A stretch of 62,046 nucleotides of DNA from Treponema sp. (GTDB lineage: Bacteria > Spirochaetota > Spirochaetia > Treponematales > Treponemataceae): the NCBI GenBank assembly GCA_016281495.1, contig JAEEIU010000043.1:85504-147549 (forward strand), read 5' to 3'. The notes beneath the pieces are model-generated. The model was not told the DNA's origin. It searched no databases and saw only the letters and a program-made list of their open reading frames with translations. Of this stretch, positions 58,210-62,046 are shown in pieces. The translations under genes and the position numbers were made by a program. Each line of letters starts with the position of its first letter. Positions within the stretch are counted from its first letter, which is position 1.

Positions 58210-60147
58210 TCAGGCCAAAGATTCGGATAATTCTTCCCAGCTGGAAGTAAGTTTTTCTATCTCAGAGCCAATTTTTTCAAGTTCAAGCTGAACTGCCCTG
58301 GCTTTTTCACCGTTTGTGTACACTTCCGGAAGGGACATTTGGGCATGAAGCTCCTTCTGCTTTTCCTCCAGGGAGGCAATCTCCTTTTCCGTACGTTCTA
58401 TCTCGCGCTCAATCTTGCGGCGGTCAGAAGCGGCCTTTTTCTGCTCTTCCCATGATTTTTTGGTCTCAGACTGTTCTTCCTGGGCTGGAACGGCTTTTTT
58501 GTCATTCTCGGGGGCCTGTCCGTAGCTTACCACACCATCAGCCTCATCCTGAAGCCTCTGCATGTAATAGCGGTAGTCCCCGGGGAAATTCCTGTACGTA
58601 CCCGGATGAAGTTCCAGAACCCTTGTGGCAAGATCTTCTATAAAACCGCGGTCATGGCTTACAAAAATCACAGTTCCGCCAAAATCCTTAAGTGCATCCA
58701 GCAAAACGTCCTTTGAATGCATGTCCAGATGGTTGGTAGGTTCGTCAAGCACAAGGAGGTTTACAGGCCTCAAAAGAAGCTCAAGAAGCGCAATACGGCT
58801 CTTTTCACCACCGGAAAGCACGTCTATGCTCTTAAACACGTCATCGCCGCGGAACAAAAACGCCCCCAGCATGTCCCGTGCCTTTGGAATGAGCTCCAGA
58901 GGGCATTTTGACTCAAGCCGGTCAAGAATCGACTCGCTGCCTGTAATCCTTTCAGCCGAATCCTGGGAGAAGTATCCAACGCTGACACCCGCACCAAGCT
59001 TTACGTTTCCCGTATAATCCTTGTCCTGTCCCGCTATAATCCTTAGCAAAGTTGACTTACCCGCACCATTACGCCCCGCAACAACCAGACGCTCACCCTT
59101 TTCAAGCACAAAATCCAGATTTTTGACCACCGGAGGGTTCTGTCCGTACTGCTTGCATATGTTTTCCAGAGTAAGTACCAGCTGCCCCGAATGAGGTGCC
59201 TCGGGAAATGTAAAATGAATCTTCTTGAGGCTTTCGGGAATCTCTATCCTTACCATTTTGTCAAGCTGCTTTTGCCTGTCCTGGGCCTGGGCCGCCTTTG
59301 TAGCCTTGTATCCGAACCGACGTATGAATTCCTCAAGATGATGAATCTCCTCCTGCTGCTGCTCATACGCCGCGATAAGGGATTCAAGCTCAACCTTGCG
59401 CACTTCCTCGTAATGGGTAAAATTGCCCGGATAACGCTTTAGGTCGCCGTTAAAAAGTTCGTAGACTTCGTTTATCGTATGGTCAAGGAAATAACGGTCA
59501 TGACTTACAAGCAGAAAACCGCCCTTAAAGTCGCACAGGAACTGTTCAAGCCAGTTGCGTGCCTCTATGTCAAGATAATTCGTAGGTTCATCAAGAAGAA
59601 GGATGTCGGGACCGCACATCAGGGATTTTGCCAGTGCAATGCGCATCTGCCATCCGCCGGAAAACTCATCAGTCTGTTTTGAAAAGTCATCGCGGGAAAA
59701 GCCCAGACCCAGAAGAACCTGCTCACAAGTGCCTTCCCTTCTGTACCAGCCGGAATTTTCAAGTTTGGACAAAAGCTCATCCTGTTCCTCAGCCAGTTTT
59801 TGACTTTGCTCTGGATGTTCCTGCATCTGGGTGCCAAGAGAATCAATCTGCTCCTGAATTTCATAGCCCCATGCAAAAGCCTTGTCCGCCTCTTCCTTTA
59901 GGGTGCATCCGTGGTGAACAAGACCGCTCTGTGGAAGATATGCAATCCTGGCTCCCTTTTGGACAATGCGCTCCCCGGAATCCACATCCTGAATGCCGGC
60001 CATGATTTTGATGAGTGTTGATTTTCCCGCACCGTTGGCACCAGTCAATGCAGCCTTTGACCCGCTCTGGAGGTAAACCGTGACGTCCTTTAATATGTCG
60101 CGTTCCCCGAATGCCAGGGAAACCTTGGAAAACTGGACAAAGGCCAT
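58210..60147 (-). CDS. ABC-F family ATPase
   Basis: A 645-residue soluble protein with two ABC cassettes and no membrane domain. Walker A: LTGANGAGKSTLIKIMAG and VAGRNGAGKSTLLRIIAG; signatures FSGGWQMRIALAKSLM and LSGGEKSRIALLELLL; Walker B: ILLLDEPTNYLDIEARNW and LLVLDEPTNHLDMHSKDV. Between the cassettes an interdomain linker is rich in Glu/Gln (AYEQQQEEIHHLEEFIRRFG), as in ribosome-acting ABC-F proteins, and a charged coiled coil follows the second cassette (EREIERTEKEIASLEEKQKE). ABC-F proteins assist translation; some protect ribosomes from antibiotics, but nothing here marks it as a resistance type. It follows the SH3-like lipoprotein gene by 45 bp. Confidence 0.9.
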   Translation of the reverse strand: MAFVQFSKVSLAFGERDILKDVTVYLQSGSKAALTGANGAGKSTLIKIMAGIQDVDSGERIVQKGARIAYLPQSGLVHHGCTLKEEADKAFAWGYEIQEQIDSLGTQMQEHPEQSQKLAEEQDELLSKLENSGWYRREGTCEQVLLGLGFSRDDFSKQTDEFSGGWQMRIALAKSLMCGPDILLLDEPTNYLDIEARNWLEQFLCDFKGGFLLVSHDRYFLDHTINEVYELFNGDLKRYPGNFTHYEEVRKVELESLIAAYEQQQEEIHHLEEFIRRFGYKATKAAQAQDRQKQLDKMVRIEIPESLKKIHFTFPEAPHSGQLVLTLENICKQYGQNPPVVKNLDFVLEKGERLVVAGRNGAGKSTLLRIIAGQDKDYTGNVKLGAGVSVGYFSQDSAERITGSESILDRLESKCPLELIPKARDMLGAFLFRGDDVFKSIDVLSGGEKSRIALLELLLRPVNLLVLDEPTNHLDMHSKDVLLDALKDFGGTVIFVSHDRGFIEDLATRVLELHPGTYRNFPGDYRYYMQRLQDEADGVVSYGQAPENDKKAVPAQEEQSETKKSWEEQKKAASDRRKIEREIERTEKEIASLEEKQKELHAQMSLPEVYTNGEKARAVQLELEKIGSEIEKLTSSWEELSESLA

Positions 60148-60192
60148 AGCTAAAATCCACCCGATGAAAAATCTAAATAAGTTAATTCAGAA

Positions 60193-61530
60193 TCAGTTAT
60201 GGAAGAAGAGGACCACATCACCGGAAGTCGTGATTATATCCACGTCGTCCAGCTTTGTCATGGTATTTGGACGCAGGACCACACGGCACGTACTCAACCT
60301 TATTCCGTTTGATTCCTTCCTATAGAAGAAAGAAACTTCCTCTGATGAACTGTCGAACACAAATGTCAAAAGGCCGTCCCATTCTTCAGCCTGAGTTTTT
60401 GAAAGGAAGTATTTGACATCAACCGTACCAGACGATCCTGCCGCAGGACTGATTACCGTAGGAACAAGCTCATCATAACCGGTCCATGTAAAGTGCTTGC
60501 TTCCAGTAAATGAAAGCGTACCATAGTTTGTACTTGAGTATGTCGGACCAAATTTTGAAAGTGAGGTATATACAGCATCACGCCTGTCATTTTCCTTTGT
60601 GATGATTTCATCCACGTCATCTTCTATAGTAACAAATGTATTGCTTATCGGACGGCCCTCGTCATCAACATAACGCACGACAACAGTATTTTCATTGCGC
60701 ACCGTCATCGTAATCTGGGTATCATTGAATTTATACACACGGTTCTGAGATTTAGTAACGCCACCAAACGGAGCCTCAACATCCAGGGTTGGAATCTTGA
60801 TTGCAATCGTACCGGTCTCCGCTCCAGTATCAAATCCGTAAGAAGGATCCATGTATTCAAGACGGATCTGCTCATTCTTTATCATAGTGGCATAGTAATC
60901 AGGATACCATCTTGCAGAAAGGACATTTTCCAGAATGTCATCTGACTTGGATGCTACACCAATTACAGACTCAATGTTATAGGTTCCGTCGGGTGCCATG
61001 GTAAAAAGATGCAGGTTCAGGCTGAAACACCATCCGCTTACCCCAGTTGAAGTAAGAACGCTCATCCAGTCACCTTCAAGAGGCTTTCCACCGCTTGTAG
61101 GAGTCTCTCCCTCACCCTTGTACAGGACCTTGATTATCTCATTCTTGCGCAGACGGTAAACCTGTTTTGCTCCGTTCTTAGGTTCAGCACGAATCGGAAG
61201 ACCATCCATAAGGCAGCACGCGTACATTCCGCTATATTCATTATACTGGGCCGCAAGTCTCTTTGCCTTTGATTTTGAGGAAGGATCAGAAAGCTTCCAC
61301 AGTGGGACTTCAAGTTCCTCTCCGGTAACGGGATCCGCTATGACATAGGTTTTTGCAATATTTGACTTTAGATAAACATCCACAACAGTGCCGTCTGAAA
61401 TTTCCCTCTCCGGGATTGTCCATAGAACAACACTACGTCCAATGACATTAGAGCATGCAGTAATAGAAAAAACAAAAGCAGCCGCAACAACGGCCTTTAC
61501 AATTCTAACAAAACATTTCATGCGAACCAT
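60193..61530 (-). CDS. Lipoprotein with SH3-like domain, unknown function
   Basis: A 445-residue protein; ATG 61521 is an alternative start. FVRIVKAVVAAAFVFSITAC gives a lipoprotein signal with lipobox SITAC. The first half has an SH3-like region (LMDGLPIRAEPKNGAKQVYR, LRKNEIIKVLYKGEG, WMSVLTSTGVSGWCFSLNLH), similar to the other exported SH3-like proteins in this window. The second half is a beta-rich domain (AETGTIAIKIPTLDVEAPFG, SSTNYGTLSFTGSKHFTWTG, NGIRLSTCRVVLRPNTMTKL) ending in VVLFFHN. No family recognised. No clear ribosome site. Confidence 0.72.
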   Translation of the reverse strand: MVRMKCFVRIVKAVVAAAFVFSITACSNVIGRSVVLWTIPEREISDGTVVDVYLKSNIAKTYVIADPVTGEELEVPLWKLSDPSSKSKAKRLAAQYNEYSGMYACCLMDGLPIRAEPKNGAKQVYRLRKNEIIKVLYKGEGETPTSGGKPLEGDWMSVLTSTGVSGWCFSLNLHLFTMAPDGTYNIESVIGVASKSDDILENVLSARWYPDYYATMIKNEQIRLEYMDPSYGFDTGAETGTIAIKIPTLDVEAPFGGVTKSQNRVYKFNDTQITMTVRNENTVVVRYVDDEGRPISNTFVTIEDDVDEIITKENDRRDAVYTSLSKFGPTYSSTNYGTLSFTGSKHFTWTGYDELVPTVISPAAGSSGTVDVKYFLSKTQAEEWDGLLTFVFDSSSEEVSFFYRKESNGIRLSTCRVVLRPNTMTKLDDVDIITTSGDVVLFFHN

Positions 61531-61593
61531 TTTACCGAATTTGCAGAAAAATATCTATAGTATTTGAGGGGGAGGCCCCAGACAAGATTTATT

Positions 61594-61656
61594 AATTCAT
61601 AATTCATAATTCATAATTCATAATTCTTAATTCTTAATTCTTAATTCTTAATTCTT
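61594..61656. repeat. Heptanucleotide repeat (AATTCAT)4(AATTCTT)5
   Basis: Four AATTCAT units (61594-61621) run directly into five AATTCTT units (61622-61656). The last unit contains the stop codon of the nuclease remnant. The window ends with TAATTAAGAATTA (62034-62046), which is the same AATTCTT sequence in reverse orientation on the other side of the remnant. Confidence 0.9.
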
Positions 61657-62032
61657 AATTATGCATTCTTAATTGCTCCGCCATTTCCTGTACTTTTTCC
61701 AGTGGCAAGTCAATGCACCGGGAAACAGTTTCCATAGGTATTCCTTCCCGCAAAAGGTTTTCGGCGGCTTCCATGGCTTTCTGGGAAGCCCCTTCGGCAC
61801 GTCCATCTTCAAGGCCTTCCTCGTATGCGTCTTCTTTTTCGTCTTCTATTGTCTGCTCCCATGTCATGTACTGCTTCCTCCATGTCATGTTTTTCTTTGC
61901 GAAGTTCACCTTTTCCTCAATGGATTTGGTCAGTTCGCTTTGGGCGCTATGCTCCTTCAGGTACTTGAAGAAGTTCTTTGCCTCTTCTCCTTTCATATTA
62001 GCATATTCTGAGGCATTGAAAAAGACCTTTTT
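61655..62032 (-). pseudogene. C-terminal remnant of an Rpn-family nuclease/transposase-like protein
   Basis: The last ~125 codons of an Rpn (PD-(D/E)XK nuclease) protein: KKVFFNASEYANMKGEEAKN, FFKYLKEHSAQSELTKSIEE, MTWRKQYMTWEQTIEDEKED, then the Glu-rich DAYEEGLEDGRAEGASQKAM and the terminal LLREGIPMETVSRCIDLPLE helix pair, all typical for treponemal members. The frame begins right after an in-frame TAG at 62033-62035 and lacks the N-terminal nuclease domain. ATG 61996 could start a 113-residue product, but it has no independent domain. Rpn proteins promote RecA-independent recombination. I cannot rule out that the 5' part lies beyond the window with a frameshift. Confidence 0.7.
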
Positions 62033-62046
62033 CTAATTAAGAATTA

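Noticed and set aside
61655..62046. Insertion sequence or transposon end
   Set aside because: There are no terminal inverted repeats or target duplications beyond the heptamers, and Rpn proteins do not form classical insertion sequences.
1..62046. tRNA, rRNA, tmRNA or riboswitch genes
   Set aside because: Gaps between genes are short; I read them for cloverleaf TψC arms and known leader motifs and found none.

Overview
The window reads as a chromosomal segment of a host-associated Treponema (a gut, rumen or oral type spirochaete). The signs are an alanyl-tRNA synthetase lacking the C-terminal domain, a TmpA/TmpB-like exported pair, many small lipoproteins with short exported domains, an Rpn-type nuclease remnant, a treponeme-like mix of cell-wall and purine genes, and sigma-54 control of a small RpoS-like sigma factor. 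Genus is inferred from protein character only; there is no rRNA, tRNA, CRISPR array, prophage or intact insertion sequence in the window.

Layout. 1-5600: a truncated membrane protein, two GNAT acetyltransferases around a LUD protein, an exported DUF4424-like protein, and two exported SH3-like proteins ending at a tandem 106-bp repeat of small hairpins. 5600-11900: purC, divergent nudC-like Nudix gene, then murE-ddl-murD. 11900-22000: a very large HRDC/SF1-helicase/nuclease fusion, purE-purF, and an operon of a DnaQ-BRCT-like exonuclease with clpS-clpA-aat, a complete adaptor, unfoldase and transferase set for N-end-rule proteolysis. 22000-32000: ychF, ilvE, an FMN hydroxy-acid dehydrogenase with glpK, a catalytically dead rhomboid, mraY and an M20 peptidase. 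32000-38000: a response regulator and hybrid kinase pair, then a radical SAM/SPASM enzyme with its small lipoprotein partner, divergent from a membrane-bound LuxR-type regulator. 38000-46000: small exported proteins, alaS, and a surA-like/nusB/TPR-lipoprotein operon. 46000-54000: groES, a sigma factor behind a near-perfect sigma-54 promoter, and a dnaE-yggT-recG operon. 54000-62046: the TmpA/TmpB-like pair, an ABC-F ATPase, an SH3-like lipoprotein and a nuclease remnant bordered by heptanucleotide repeats.

The most interesting material: (1) the radical SAM/lipoprotein pair, its divergent membrane LuxR regulator, and between them a four-site, 11-bp-phased symmetric ATGTAAT/ATTACAT operator; (2) a -24/-12 promoter in front of an RpoS-like sigma factor, which resembles the Borrelia RpoN-RpoS cascade; (3) a recurring promoter design (35 box, 17 bp, 10 box, 6-9 bp, ATG) in front of at least five genes, predicting leaderless mRNAs; (4) an HRDC-helicase-nuclease fusion; (5) two separate period-7 ATTC-type repeat tracts, one bounding a broken Rpn gene.

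Promoter calls rest on reading the boxes and counting the spacers by eye. Functional names rest on motif recognition without database searches.
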